This document shows positions 44,099 to 55,060 of a DNA stretch of 64,000 nucleotides, one piece after another (the first letter of the stretch is position 1; the number at the start of each line of letters is the position of its first letter). Source of the stretch: Isoperla grammatica (lineage: Eukaryota > Arthropoda > Insecta > Plecoptera > Perlodidae). A program made the translations under genes and the position numbers. The stretch lies in NCBI GenBank assembly GCA_945910005.1, contig OX246740.1, positions 47,042,224-47,106,223 on the forward strand. The letters run 5' to 3'. The notes beneath the pieces were generated by a model. The model worked only from the letters and a program-made list of their open reading frames with translations, ran no database searches and had not been told where the DNA came from.

Positions 44099-47032
44099 AT
44101 GTCAGACAATATAGTATTAGCAAAGCATTACTCGTTAGCAGATTTCCCAGAGCAACATGCAAATAATTTCAAAATCTTATATCTAAATGCAAGAAGCATT
44201 CGTGGCTCTAAATTAGACCTGTTAAACTTGTTGCTCTCTAGTTCTAAGACACAGTTTTCAATAATTATTGTAACGGAAACTTGGTTAACAGCAGATGAAG
44301 CTCCATACTACAACATCCCGCATTATAAAAGCGAATTTTCATGCAGACCTACCAGGCAGGGAGGGGGAGTTGGGATTTTCTTTAGAGAAAACGTTGACTA
44401 CAGTATTTTGTATAGGCACAGTGACGAAGACAATAGCTATTTACAGGCCGAACTAACAAATCTATCTTGGATATCAAAGTTCACTATCGGGGCTATTTAC
44501 CGTTCAAATAATCCAAAATTCACTTCTCAAGCCGATTTCCTAACATCCACTGACTCTTTATTGGACAGCTATAAAACCATTGGTATTCTAGTTGGTGATA
44601 TGAACTTGGATGTAAGTCCCACCACTGACGTAGCGAAAACCACCTATACAGAATACTTAGATATTATTAATAGCAACGGCTTCACCGTGACAAATACGAA
44701 ATATCCTACGAGAGTGTCTGCTCACTCTTCAAATCTCATTGATCACGTCCTAAGTAACTCTAAAATATACCCACTAGCTATATCAAACATATCAAATGGG
44801 TTCTCAGACCATGACATGCTTATAGTTGAGATTTTAAAAAGACCCACTCATGACAGAAAGAACAATAAAATTACAATCCCCACGATAGACTTTGTGAAAC
44901 TAGAGAATCGTCTTACCGACTCGCCTATCGTACTGGATGAGTCGACGTCTACAGACGCCATGTATGAAGAGTTTCAGGGAAAAATTAATAGCTACATACA
45001 AGCATGTACAGATAATACAAAGAAATGCCATATTGACTATAAAACATGTCCTTGGATGGATGGGAGGCTTATCTCATTATTAAAACAAAGGGATAAAAAA
45101 TATTTAGAGGCTAAAAAAGCCAATTTTGCGGAACCCATATACGCTGAATTTAAACTTCTCAGGAATAGGGTAACTAAAGAAATACGATTAAAGAAAGCTA
45201 ACTTCTATAACTTAAAACTTGATAACAACATGAAAGATCCTAAAAAAGTGTGGAAGACTTTGAATGAAATAATTTACAATAAAGCTGGCTCTAAGTCGAA
45301 CCCAACCATTACAATTGAGAAAGACAACAGAAAAATAACGAATCCTTTAGATGTGGCGAATGAACTCAATAACTACTTTGTAAACATTGGTAATGACCTT
45401 GCAAATCTAATCCCTTCTATGCCAAATGATACCTTAACATTCACACACTTACCAGAGATCAGTCATCAGTCATTTTTCATTGCTCCAACAGATGAAAATG
45501 AGGTTTCCAATCTAATCAAATGTCTTAAAAGCAGTAATGCTATAGGAAAAGATAAAATACCGACCAAAATACTCAAACGCTTTCGTAACCATCTTGCAAC
45601 CCCCTTAACTGTATTAATTAATAAATCTATAATCTCTGGTCAAGTACCAACAAATCTAAAAGTCGCTAAGATAATTCCGATTTTTAAGGCTGGTACTCCA
45701 ACTGAATTAGGCAACTACCGACCTATATCTATCCTTCCGGTAATTTCTAAGTTACTAGAAAGGGTGGTAAAAGTAAGATTGGAAAAGTATTTAAACAAAA
45801 TAAACTTTTTTTATAAAGGTCAGTATGGCTTTCGAAAAGGCATGGGTACAGAGCAGGCCATAGTAGATCTTGTCTCAAAAATCCAGGATAAGCTTGATAA
45901 AGCCGAGTATGCTAGTGGTATTTTTATCGATCTAAAAAAAGCTTTCGATACAGTAAATCATGAAATCCTCTGCATGAAACTAGAAAACATTGGAGTAAGA
46001 GGGCTTGCGCTGGACTGGCTCCAAAACTATCTACAAGACCGGAAACAATATGTTAGTATTAACCTTGTAGATGGACTTGAGAAAAGTATAACGTGTGGTG
46101 TACCACAAGGCTCAATTCTTGGGCCTCTTCTTTTCCTAGTTTATATCAATGATCTTTTTCAATCAGGGATTGCTGGCCGTCTGCAATCATTTGCTGATGA
46201 TACAAGTCTTTTTTACTTTTCTTGTTCTTTTCAAAATTTATCCTTGATGATGCAGTCTGACCTAAACATTCTAGCCGAATGGCTCAGATTGAACAAGCTA
46301 TCACTAAACATACTAAAAACAAACTACATGATATTCAAGTCTAATAAGCACAAGTACAAAAATCTCAATCTCCATTTGGCAGTTAATAATTCTCCAATTC
46401 AACGAGTTTCCGTAGTCAAATACTTGGGGTTCATGCTGGATGATCGCCTATCGTGGGAAAACCACATCGACCACGTTAGAAAGAAAATTTCACCTATGAC
46501 ATCAATTTTAAAAAGAATCTCTATAGTAATCTGCCAGTCCACTCTCAAAAATCTATACTACTCGTTTATTCATAGTCACCTGCTTTATCTTAATATTGTG
46601 TGGGCCACAACCGGCAAAACTAAACTGAAGCACCTGCATGTCTTGCAGAATAGAGCCATCCGAAATATCTTTAACTATCCTAGGGAAACACATCGTATAG
46701 ATATGTACAAGACTAATTACATTCTACCTCTCAATCTAATAAATAAACATGTTACTCTTACATTTGTACATAATATGATTCATAAATATACCGGTACAAA
46801 TCTAGATTTCACACTCAATAAAAATATACATGCATACAATACACGCACTAAGAATAATCTTTTTATTGATAATGTTAGCACCGATAAGTTTGGCCGCTCG
46901 AATGTAAACCACCAGGGGTTTATTCTATACAACAATCTTCCTCTGTCTACTAAATGCTTAGGTCAAAATCTCTTTAAAAAAGTAATTAAAAACAATCTGC
47001 TGCAATATGATCTGGGAGACTGCTTCAAGTAA
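44099..47032 (+). CDS. LINE ORF2: endonuclease and reverse transcriptase, 977 aa
   Basis: One uninterrupted frame. The N-terminal apurinic-like endonuclease (exonuclease-endonuclease-phosphatase fold) spans about residues 24-250, with LYLNARSI, VTETWL (Glu), GDMNLD and SDHDML. The reverse transcriptase spans about 515-770, with NYRPISILPVISKLLE, GQYGFRKGMGT, FIDLKKAFDTV (first catalytic Asp near 611), GVPQGSILGPLLFLVYINDL and FADDT (Asp pair at about 700-701). The C-terminus has the tRNA-sized helical region usual for these elements and no RNase H domain that I can see. All catalytic residues are present, so the enzyme could be functional. An ATG at 44099 starts the frame, and the protein begins close to the endonuclease fold as in other ORF2 proteins. 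Clade assignment within Jockey/CR1-like elements is uncertain. Confidence 0.93.
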   Translation: MSDNIVLAKHYSLADFPEQHANNFKILYLNARSIRGSKLDLLNLLLSSSKTQFSIIIVTETWLTADEAPYYNIPHYKSEFSCRPTRQGGGVGIFFRENVDYSILYRHSDEDNSYLQAELTNLSWISKFTIGAIYRSNNPKFTSQADFLTSTDSLLDSYKTIGILVGDMNLDVSPTTDVAKTTYTEYLDIINSNGFTVTNTKYPTRVSAHSSNLIDHVLSNSKIYPLAISNISNGFSDHDMLIVEILKRPTHDRKNNKITIPTIDFVKLENRLTDSPIVLDESTSTDAMYEEFQGKINSYIQACTDNTKKCHIDYKTCPWMDGRLISLLKQRDKKYLEAKKANFAEPIYAEFKLLRNRVTKEIRLKKANFYNLKLDNNMKDPKKVWKTLNEIIYNKAGSKSNPTITIEKDNRKITNPLDVANELNNYFVNIGNDLANLIPSMPNDTLTFTHLPEISHQSFFIAPTDENEVSNLIKCLKSSNAIGKDKIPTKILKRFRNHLATPLTVLINKSIISGQVPTNLKVAKIIPIFKAGTPTELGNYRPISILPVISKLLERVVKVRLEKYLNKINFFYKGQYGFRKGMGTEQAIVDLVSKIQDKLDKAEYASGIFIDLKKAFDTVNHEILCMKLENIGVRGLALDWLQNYLQDRKQYVSINLVDGLEKSITCGVPQGSILGPLLFLVYINDLFQSGIAGRLQSFADDTSLFYFSCSFQNLSLMMQSDLNILAEWLRLNKLSLNILKTNYMIFKSNKHKYKNLNLHLAVNNSPIQRVSVVKYLGFMLDDRLSWENHIDHVRKKISPMTSILKRISIVICQSTLKNLYYSFIHSHLLYLNIVWATTGKTKLKHLHVLQNRAIRNIFNYPRETHRIDMYKTNYILPLNLINKHVTLTFVHNMIHKYTGTNLDFTLNKNIHAYNTRTKNNLFIDNVSTDKFGRSNVNHQGFILYNNLPLSTKCLGQNLFKKVIKNNLLQYDLGDCFK

Positions 47033-47511
47033 CATGATTTGCAAACAAAATAAATATAGAAGTTATGAAGTTATGGCATTATCTGTTATTAACTGAGAAT
47101 CTGCAAGTAAGAATGTAGTGTCGGTTTTATTATAAGTATTGTTGTATTCGATATTATGTATTGTATTATAAGTTAGTAGTTATATTATTACTATGGTGCT
47201 TTACTTTGTTTTCTATATAATATTATAATATGTTCTATTTGTGTTGTATTCAGATATTCACCTCTAAATGGAGGTAGTAGTTGATAATAGTAAAATTCAT
47301 ACATTATATCAAAATTCTTCAATTGTACAATTAGGACTAGTTTTGAGAGTTATAATTATCTGTGTCACTCAATTTTATTTATATTATTACAACATTATTT
47401 TTATGACTTTAGACAGTCAAAATCAATAGTCATTACCTAAAATTAAGACAAAATGTAAGCCTGACTTTGCATTGTTCACATTACTTTTCCTATTGTTGTC
47501 TTTTTTTGTTT

Positions 47512-47556
47512 TTTTAGTTTAGTTTAGTTTAGTTTAGGTTAGTTTAGTTTAGTCTA
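47512..47556 (+). repeat. (TTTAG)n array in the LINE 3' UTR
   Basis: Eight or so TTTAG units with one TTAGG and one TCTAG variant, just upstream of the nested MITE. Simple arrays in the 3' UTR are frequent in non-LTR elements. Confidence 0.9.
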
Positions 47557-47573
47557 GTGTAATCGTAATCTGT

Positions 47574-48039
47574 CATTCACTACGTTTATCAGGAGCTTTA
47601 AACCGGTTTAAGTAAATCGTTTTAAGGGTTGAATCGGTTTAATGGTGTTGGTAAACACATCGATTTAGCTAAGAACGGTTTAACTTTAGGTCACTTTCCA
47701 AAGTGACTTAGAACAGTTAAACCGATTTAATTTGACGTGATAAACACTTAAAACGGTTTAAGACGCCATCTTTCCACAACCTAGCGGCAACTGAATGTAC
47801 TCATTTGACAATTATTGCAAGGCGCGAACGCGATAGGTTATGTAGGTGTGTAACACCGCTTCCTGAATGTTGCGCACCGCCTTACTGTACGTGTTTTAAG
47901 ACGATTTGACAACACCTGTCGGGAGAATATCAAAATTGCTTTTTTACGCCGAATTGTCAACGCCTTGATAAACGTATCGACTTACGGAAACCGTCATACC
48001 TTAAATCGACTTAAAAAGCCCTGATAAACGTAGTGAATG
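47574..48039. mobile_element. 466-bp MITE nested in the LINE 3' UTR
   Basis: A perfect 20-bp terminal inverted repeat: CATTCACTACGTTTATCAGG at 47574-47593 and its exact complement at 48020-48039. The interior is rich in GGTTTAA/TTAAACC words, so it can fold extensively. No coding capacity and no obvious target duplication, so the superfamily is undetermined. It is younger than the LINE it interrupts. Confidence 0.85.
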
Positions 48040-48085
48040 TAAAGAGCGGAAGCTCATTCTGACAAATAAAGATTATTACTACATA

Positions 48086-50006
48086 GTATAACCAATAGTA
48101 CTATTTCTTCTATTCTTCACATTCCTTATTAACAAGTCATTCAAACTTCGACAGCTTTTCCACAGAAGTATGGGCAATACGGCCCGACCTTGAGTTTCGC
48201 TTTCATTCTCATTTCTTCATACACTGTCTTAACCCTCGAAACTTAAGTGTTGGTCAGGCATTTTTATTCCAGCCAAATTTCATGATATGTATTTAACTCT
48301 CACAGATTTTAACACAGTGAGAAAATCTAGATCATATCAAGTTGTCTGTTTTTTTATTTTTTTTTTTTATTTTTACACAAAAATTCGTGTTTATGCTTTT
48401 GGGATGTATGATGTTTACTTTTTATTTTCATTTCTTTCAATTTATTCCCCATTAGAAGCATTTTTCTTTGTATGTCTCGGCCTTCGGGAACTGCATAGAT
48501 AGCATGGTCAACTGTAAAAAATGTAGCCTACACTTGAATCATTGACATCAATTAACCTTGATGTTATGACATTTAATATCTCGTTTTATGTATCGAGTTC
48601 TGAGGAAATATGAACAAGTTAATATTGATATATAATTACCTTTACCTAGTATGCTTCACTGCGTTTTGAGGTGTTTCATTTTTAATGTACGGACATTATT
48701 GAATTAAAAATATCGGAGTAATATCGTAAACCTAACCGATTATCCTGTAATCTCTTTCATAATAATTGTGTTTAGTTCTTAATTGTTACTACTGTACTTT
48801 GTCCCAACTGAATTCTCTTGCTTTATGTCAACACACATAAATTCTGTGTTATACATTGATTCCAGGGCTTTCTCCCTAGTTTGGTTGGTATCTAGGGGGG
48901 GGGGGGAGGTAAGGGGGGCTAAGTCAAGCCTGACGTAGTATTATTTTGATGGCATGTTCTCATTTATCTAGCTTTGGGCCCTCATTTCAGTACCTACGGT
49001 ACGCAAAATGCAACCGGTTGCCACTTGTGCCCGGGATACGGAATATAGGGGGTGCAACTTTACAACCGGCTACAACCGCCTAAAACTGTTCTGGAATTAG
49101 GAAGGGCCCATTGGTCCATAACGTGCATAAAAATATTAAATTTCAGAACTAAACTTCCAGACTGGTAGAGGTGGTATATTTTGTGGCGTAGTTTTTAAAT
49201 AGGCAAAAATATAATATGTCTAGATTCTAGAAGATACAATTAATACCCCCACCCCCCTTCTCTCTTTAGAACTATACAGCCACTAAGTCGATTCTACATT
49301 CGTCGCTCGTATCTCTGTCCGAACGAATCCAATCATGTTTGGACTGGTTTTAGCTCGTAGTTATTTATGATGTACCTAACACACATTGTGCTTGTATTAT
49401 GGTCGGCGACTAAGGTTAAGAAGAAGATTGCCAAATACTTCCCTTTGGTTTCAAATCGTATGTGGCCGATTACGTTTTCTGTACAAGTATTAACATATTG
49501 TGCATTTACATTGATCGAAACAACCATCTTTACTTTTCGCAATATTCCTCTAACGTTTGATATTATCTATTTGCGGTTATAACAGCCAAGTTTCTGAAAA
49601 TGATTGTTCTTACTTGATTGATACAGATTACATCAATTTTATCAATTTTCATTTTCATTACTTCTGTACATTCTTTGTTATTTCCGTATTATTCTCTATC
49701 AATTTAATTCTATTCAATTTATATTTATTTTATTCCCAAAATATATCCACCAGAAAAAACAAAACAAAAATAACGAAGTGATAAAAAAGATTTATGCACT
49801 CAGGAATGAGGAGGGAAATGCGTCTTCCTAGCTTCATTCTTAGACACAGATACATTCCTACTCTAGATACAACGTATTTATCAAGGTCCACTAGCACGCG
49901 CGCACAGAAAGGTACTCGAATGAGATTTAAAATCTCAATGGTCTCATTTACATACATTTCTACTATTTAAGGTGAATTTTGATACGCAAACCCAGTAATC
50001 GTTTTA
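48086..50006. other. A-B spacer, second part
   Basis: Collinear with about 56457-58305 in the B-C spacer, including a shared poly-G run (48897-48906, 57213-57232) and a shared C-rich run (49246-49258, 57572-57592). No supported gene. Short ORFs here differ between the two spacers. Confidence 0.7.
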
Positions 50007-50409
50007 AGGCCGATGCCCAATTGAAATAAGAGTTGCAATAACAAACAGTGAAATAGTGAAATAACAATGCAACTGTTCACAATCGACAAGTTGCTTATTT
50101 CAGTAGTCAAAGCAGCGCCTGACATGTGTACCTTCTATCATTGACTATAACAGCAAAATATCCGGTGCCACTTTTTTATTTTGTTTTCCGTAGTTGATCT
50201 TCTAGTATGGCTCTTCTGCGTTCTGATTGGTTCGTCATAGGGTGCATCATGGGAAGTTGAAAAAAGAAATGGAATTGATTAATTTCTAATGACTATTTCA
50301 ATCCACTGTGACGGATGTGAACCACAGCATTGTTATTGTATGTTCCAATTCGCTTAAACCTTATTGCTATTTCACTAAACCAACTCTTATTTCAATTGTG
50401 AACCACGCT
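50007..50409. mobile_element. TTA-flanked MITE (PIF/Harbinger-like) in the A-B spacer
   Basis: Inverted arms of about 30 bases share CAATTGAAATAAGAGTTG. TTA lies at 50004-50006 and 50410-50412. The B-C spacer has an uninterrupted site near 58710-58716 (GTTTTAAAAGAC), confirming insertion after the spacers separated. Non-coding. Confidence 0.78.
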
Positions 50410-50634
50410 TTAGAAGCCTGTGAATTATTGTATTGTTCATCAAGTATAACCCATTTCCCGGTTATAAGAGGGAAACGGGATCATCACATATTTACAAGCT
50501 TCGTAGGAATATAATAAATATTTTGAAATCTTGAAGCTTCCCGATAGATACGTTAGTACGCTATTCCACGAGCTTTTGTTTATTTTCAAACATGTCGATT
50601 CCGATGATTAAAACATTGCATGTACCTGTGCATG

Positions 50635-50721
50635 GTAGTTGGCTACATTTTTGCAGGAGCCATGCTGGAATACCCTGATCGTGGAATCAGGGTATTCCAA
50701 CTGATGAATATAGCCAACTAC
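50635..50721. repeat. Large imperfect hairpin near the 3' end of gene B
   Basis: GTAGTTGGCTA (50635-50645) pairs with TAGCCAACTAC (50711-50721), and TGGAATACCCTGAT (50666-50679) pairs perfectly with 50686-50699 across a six-base loop. The equivalent DNA near 58945-58980 has only the right arm, so the left arm arose or was copied in this spacer. Confidence 0.85.
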
Positions 50722-50937
50722 CTCGGGGAATGTCCCGAAAGCAAGAATAGAAAGAAAGATGTCACTCCAAAAGTGAGAAGGCATTGTGCACGACAATGTC
50801 TTTAGTTCTTGTAGAACGGTACCTTTCTGGTACATAATATTATAGAAATGTGTCACACATATTCTCACTTTTAAGGAATTGGGATTCTTTCATGGTATTC
50901 ATATACAAGGAAACAACCAGATTTCATTGAAAAAGCA

Positions 50938-50943
50938 TTTATT
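50938..50943 (-). other. Poly(A) signal of cuticle gene B
   Basis: Minus-strand AATAAA about 100 bases after the gene B stop, in a 3' UTR nearly identical to those of A and C. Confidence 0.7.
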
Positions 50944-51045
50944 TTATTATTTTGTACAATCTAACGGTAGGGTTGGCCGTGGTACAGCAGGAGGGTGTTT
51001 GAGAGACTAGGGTGGCTTTAGACGGAGGGGGGTGGGGGGGGAGCC

Positions 51046-54000
51046 TTAGAGGGCCTTGGTCAGCCTCTCCTTGGCCTCTACGTGAGCGGCCACGTGGACA
51101 GCCCTGGCGGCGGCGACCTCGGCCGTCTCGGCGATGGGGGCGGCGGGGGCGGCGACGGGGCCGACGGGCAGGTTGGTGGCGGCCACGCGGAATCCGTTGA
51201 TGGCGTCAGCGGTGTAGTCGACCTGGAATAAGTCAAGGGAGAGCGTTGGTCAGTCGCTCACAGTACACGCATACTTGATACATTGTCCCTTGGAACACAG
51301 CTAAAACTACCCCGGTAAAATAATATTGTTATGGTTAAATGGTACGCCTCTATCTTTGATTACTTACTTATTACTAATGCCTTGTTTTCTTTTTAGATTG
51401 CAAGCACGTGTCACAATTAACTCAATACACTGCTCCGTTTCTGCAGAAGTGTTGTGGTAATGATGAAGAACAACTATTGTTCAAAGAGCTACAAACTAAC
51501 GAAGCTAAAGCAATCAACATACGACATATCTAGTTGGATTTAGCCTACAGTGAAGTTGCAAGTGTCCTAAAATATCTACTGAACACAACGTTGTCATGTA
51601 GTGGGAAGTTTAAACACTCATTCATTTGCGTAAGTGCTTTACTGACAATGTCTGATATATGAATGGTATGTCGTACCTTCTGGACGAGTCCGTTAGCATC
51701 GACGTAGGAATATCCTCCACGAGTGACACCGTCGAAAGTCTTGCTCTCAGTCTTGGCAGAGAGACCTCCGTTGTAACCGTAGGTGTACTGGCCGAGCTCA
51801 TCCTGAGCGTGATATTGGCTGGAGACGGCGGCAACTGGGGCTACGGCGGCGTAGGACACTGCGGGGGCAGAGTAGGCGATGGTTTGGGGGGCGGCGTAGG
51901 TGTATCCCTTGACGGCGTTGTACGAGGTGTAGGCGGGGGCGGCATAGGAGTAGCTAGAGATAGCGGGGGCGGCGTAAGAGTAGCCGGAGTAGGCGGGGGC
52001 AGCATAAGAGTAGCTAGAGATAGCGGGGGCGGCGTAAGAGTAGCTGGAGACAGCGGGGGCGGAGTAAGCAATGGGGGCAGAGTAGGCAATGGGGGCGTTG
52101 TAGGCGACGGGGGCGACGACAGGAGCAGCAATGGGGGCGGCAACCTCAACCTGAAACATTAAATCAAAATATTTAACAATAGTTTTTTGACGAAAAGTCT
52201 GCAAAGTAGTAAAATATCATTATTTGTAGCCTGGATACTGAATTCAATGCAGGGTTGCCAAGATTGTGTGAGGGAGGTCCTAGGGTCTAGACTACGACGG
52301 CCACCTGTGGCGTCCCACCCACCTTGCGGTTCTTGACCTCCTCGAACTTGTTGAGGAACTGAGCGCGGGCCTCGACCACCTCGGGGGTGTCTTGGACGGG
52401 CTCGGGGGCGACCAGGGGGGCGGAGACGGGGGCGGCGGGGGCGACGGGCAGGTTGGAGGCGGCGACGCGGAAACCGTTGGAGTCAGCGGTGTATTGCACC
52501 TTCTGGACCTCACCCTTGCCGTCGACGTAGGAGTAAGCTCCGGCGACGGAGCCGTCGATACCGCGAGACTCGCTCTTGGCGGAGAGTCCGTCGGTGTAGC
52601 CGTAGTTGTATTGGCCTGCAAACACACCCAACATTAGTATATTGCCATTGAATTTGAAGGTGTCCAATCTCACAATTTGCATGTTTCGAACCATACTGGC
52701 ACGGACATCTAGACGATTTTAAAATAAATTAATGCTTTGTATTATTGGCTACCCACTTAGTTACGGGAAACTGATTTTCAGTGGGGGACATAATACCATT
52801 TATTACTGCTACGTAACTATGACAGTTACGACTCCATTCCGAACAGGAAATTGAGTCCTGGTGCGTTTGTACGCTTTGAATGTAAATCCACAATACTAAT
52901 TGTCCATCTTTTAGTAAGTTATGAATTGGTATATTTGAGAAGGTATATTCTTAAGAATGACTATCCATACAGTGTTATTAAGTTTATTTAATTATACTGT
53001 TTGTTGGGTTAAAAAAATCTTAGTTAATGAATAGCTCAACTCGTCCAATTAAGGACCTGCAATCATATCGATATGCAACAATTGTATTGGCAATAACTTA
53101 CTCAAAGTTCGTTGTGCTCTGTGGTTTGAGATCCACGGACTTTGATTTTATATTTTTACCGTTTTGAATTGATGTAGGTGGCGAAATACATTGAGATGAA
53201 CGGCAAGTTACACATTAACAATATAGTTGTAGTAAGAAGATAATATTATGTTCTCACTAACCAAGAGTGTTCTGAGCGACGTGCTGGCTGGAGACGGCTA
53301 CGGGGGCGGCGTAGGCGAAAGCGGGGGCGGAGTACGCGACTGCGGGGGCAGAGTTGTAGTAGGTGGGGCCGCTAAGGTAGCCTCCTTGCAGGTAGCCGGG
53401 GGCGGCAAGGGCGCAGGCCACTAGGGCGGACAGGACAATCTGAAAGAGAAACGGTTGAGGTTAGAAGGAGGACAACAAATCGGGTCACATGCATTTAATT
53501 TTTAGATCAATGGACGAATGTGATAACCCTAAAAACGAATATATCCTTCATTGTACTGGTATTTGTAATTGCTTCTATATCCAGTTTCAATAGATATTTA
53601 CTTATTTCATGTCTAATTTTTCAGAACCAATATTTTTCGAAAATATAAGCATGCGCCTCTTTATAATAGCTTATTTTGATTTCACACATTATTGTAAACC
53701 TTCTATTAAGTAAGCTATCGCTATTCACATGGAATAGACGAAGTTTTACATTAGTTAGATGTACAACTGCTGTATTTTGTGATCTAGTATCTTTGTAAGT
53801 GTGTCGTTTGTCCCCAACCAAAATAAAATGTAATAATGTTTGTTGTAGTGTGTGCATTGTAATACATACTCTTGAATAAAAATATTGCAAAGAAAAATAC
53901 ATAAATAAATATATGTAGGCCTAATTGTGATTCAATTGCAAGATTTGCAACAAGTAGTCGAATGATAATTGCTAGTGTGACCTAGTGGTTCTGAGCGGCC

Positions 54001-54790
54001 TTGCCAAGAGGACGCAAGGCCGACGCAGGTCTGTTGCACCGAGCAAGTCTACACATAACTCGTTTTCATAAGCAACAAGTTATAAAACCGTTGCATTTGT
54101 GACGTCGATACGTGATCAGTGGACGTGGGTTCGATCTCACTACCTGTCAGACGACTCTTTGAACATGGAAAATGGTGAAGTCGCGGATTATGGAGATGAA
54201 CTCGGGAGGTTATAAACCATTCATCAACTTATTTTTCGGTCAATGCAAAAATGCACTTACATCTCGCAAAGTTCATATTAACAGTACTAATTGATATATG
54301 TAATGTTATATTTCACCATAGGTCAAACTTCTGACAGTATTTTTAACACCAGTTTACAAACTACCCAATAGAATTAATTTGATTTGATGGTATCGAAACT
54401 TGTTTCTATATAGTTGGCAAAGAATTGAAGCGTACTATAACACGTATTTGCAATCATGATTTTTTTTGTAATAATTATAGTTATTTCAATATACACGTTT
54501 GCTTTCGAATAAACATAAAGAAAATATGTAGAACTTTTTCTTTGCTAACTTCGTCCTCTGTGTAACCACCTACAAGAGCTGTTACCACATTTTAAGAGTA
54601 CGCATTTATTTATGTTGTGTTTAATATAATTTATCTGTGCAAAATTTGTAAGTTTAATAGTTATAGTTATAGTTATAGTTAATAGTAAATAGTTTCCTCT
54701 TTACAAGTTGAACATCTGCGTTTAAGCTGTAACTAGCTTAAATTTCTCTTCCAAAGAATAAATGTAAAGTGTACTCACCAAACCCCTCAT
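51046..54790 (-). CDS. Cuticle protein B, secreted, two Rebers-Riddiford domains, 377 aa
   Basis: Minus-strand exons: 54790-54779, 53439-53262, 52615-52323, 52150-51677 and 51222-51046 (TAA). Phases join to 378 codons. Architecture is as in gene A: signal peptide, AYSAP repeats, RR domain 1 (exon 3), a second repeat segment, and RR domain 2 split between exons 4 and 5. Exon 4 is 60 nt longer than in A, adding one AAPAYSGYSY/AAPAISSYSY unit. A Val-to-Ala-type change is seen (VEVAAP instead of VEVATP), and RR domain 1 ends VAASNLPV rather than VAATNLPV. The exon 2 donor reads GTTAGT where A and C have GTGAGA/GTGAGT; it is still a GT donor. Introns 2 and 4 differ strongly from A, while intron 3 (172 bp) is almost the same. 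Confidence 0.94.
52740..52880 (-). repeat. SINE-like dispersed repeat, copy 3 (gene B intron 2)
   Basis: Inverted copy of the family at 28835-29035: on the minus strand GTCCCCCACTGAAAATCAG is followed by a GTAACTAAGTGGGT end. It is present only in intron 2 of B and not in A or C, and so helps explain why this intron does not align. Confidence 0.6.
53975..54165 (+). repeat. tRNA-like SINE in intron 1 of cuticle gene B
   Basis: Paralogue of 41140-41330: TGACCTAGTGG at 53978-53988 and GGTTCGATCTC at 54128-54138, with the shared CTGAGCGGCCTTGCCAAGAG in between. The common position shows the insertion predates the A/B duplication. Confidence 0.5.
54657..54684 (+). repeat. (AGTTAT)n short tandem repeat, gene B intron 1
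   Basis: About four AGTTAT units, present in B and not at the equivalent place in A (around 41805). Confidence 0.85.
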
Positions 54791-55060
54791 GTTGTGTGTG
54801 TAGTTTAGCGCTGCTGGTATTCCAGTACTCGCTACCTGCTTCTGTGTACCCTCGTCCCTGTTCACCCGGCTTATATACACCCGACCCGGCCAATTCCCCC
54901 ACCTAGCGTTATTGGCGACAGAAGAGTCTGATAAACCATCCTTAGTGCTGACCCCGCCCTCGACAACTAGTCCAGACAATTTCAGCGTCTACGTGTACGC
55001 CACACATAGCGGTATTAGTTGCAGACTGGGCGACAGGACTTCGATACTCGTAGCAGTCGA
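54791..55060 (-). promoter_or_regulatory. Promoter of cuticle gene B with TATA box
   Basis: TATATAAG on the minus strand at 54877-54870, 80 bases before the ATG, at the same spacing as gene A. The block is nearly identical to 41898-42175. Confidence 0.8.

Larger units (their letters stand above)
43615..48085 (+). mobile_element. Non-LTR retrotransposon (Jockey/CR1-group LINE) inserted in the A-B spacer
   Basis: The interval is absent from the paralogous B-C spacer: flanking DNA at about 43613 and 48086 is nearly contiguous near 56455-56460. It holds about 480 bases of 5' leader, an intact ORF2 (44099-47032), a 3' UTR with a TTTAG array, a nested MITE (47574-48039), and a 3' end with ATAAAGATTATTACTAC, a typical LINE tail. 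No ORF1 is visible, so the copy is either 5'-truncated before ORF2 or from a single-ORF family. No clear target duplication was found, so the exact ends are approximate. Confidence 0.85.

Noticed and set aside
51659..52162. Long plus-strand ORF (167 aa, Gly-rich) opposite cuticle gene B exon 4, with equivalents opposite A and C
   Set aside because: Antisense shadow of GC-rich, C-ending codons in the true exon. It is conserved only because the exon is.
52292..52627. Pro/Ser/Thr-rich ORF in another minus-strand frame over RR domain 1
   Set aside because: Out-of-frame shadow of exon 3; the in-frame product is a clear RR domain with matching splice sites.
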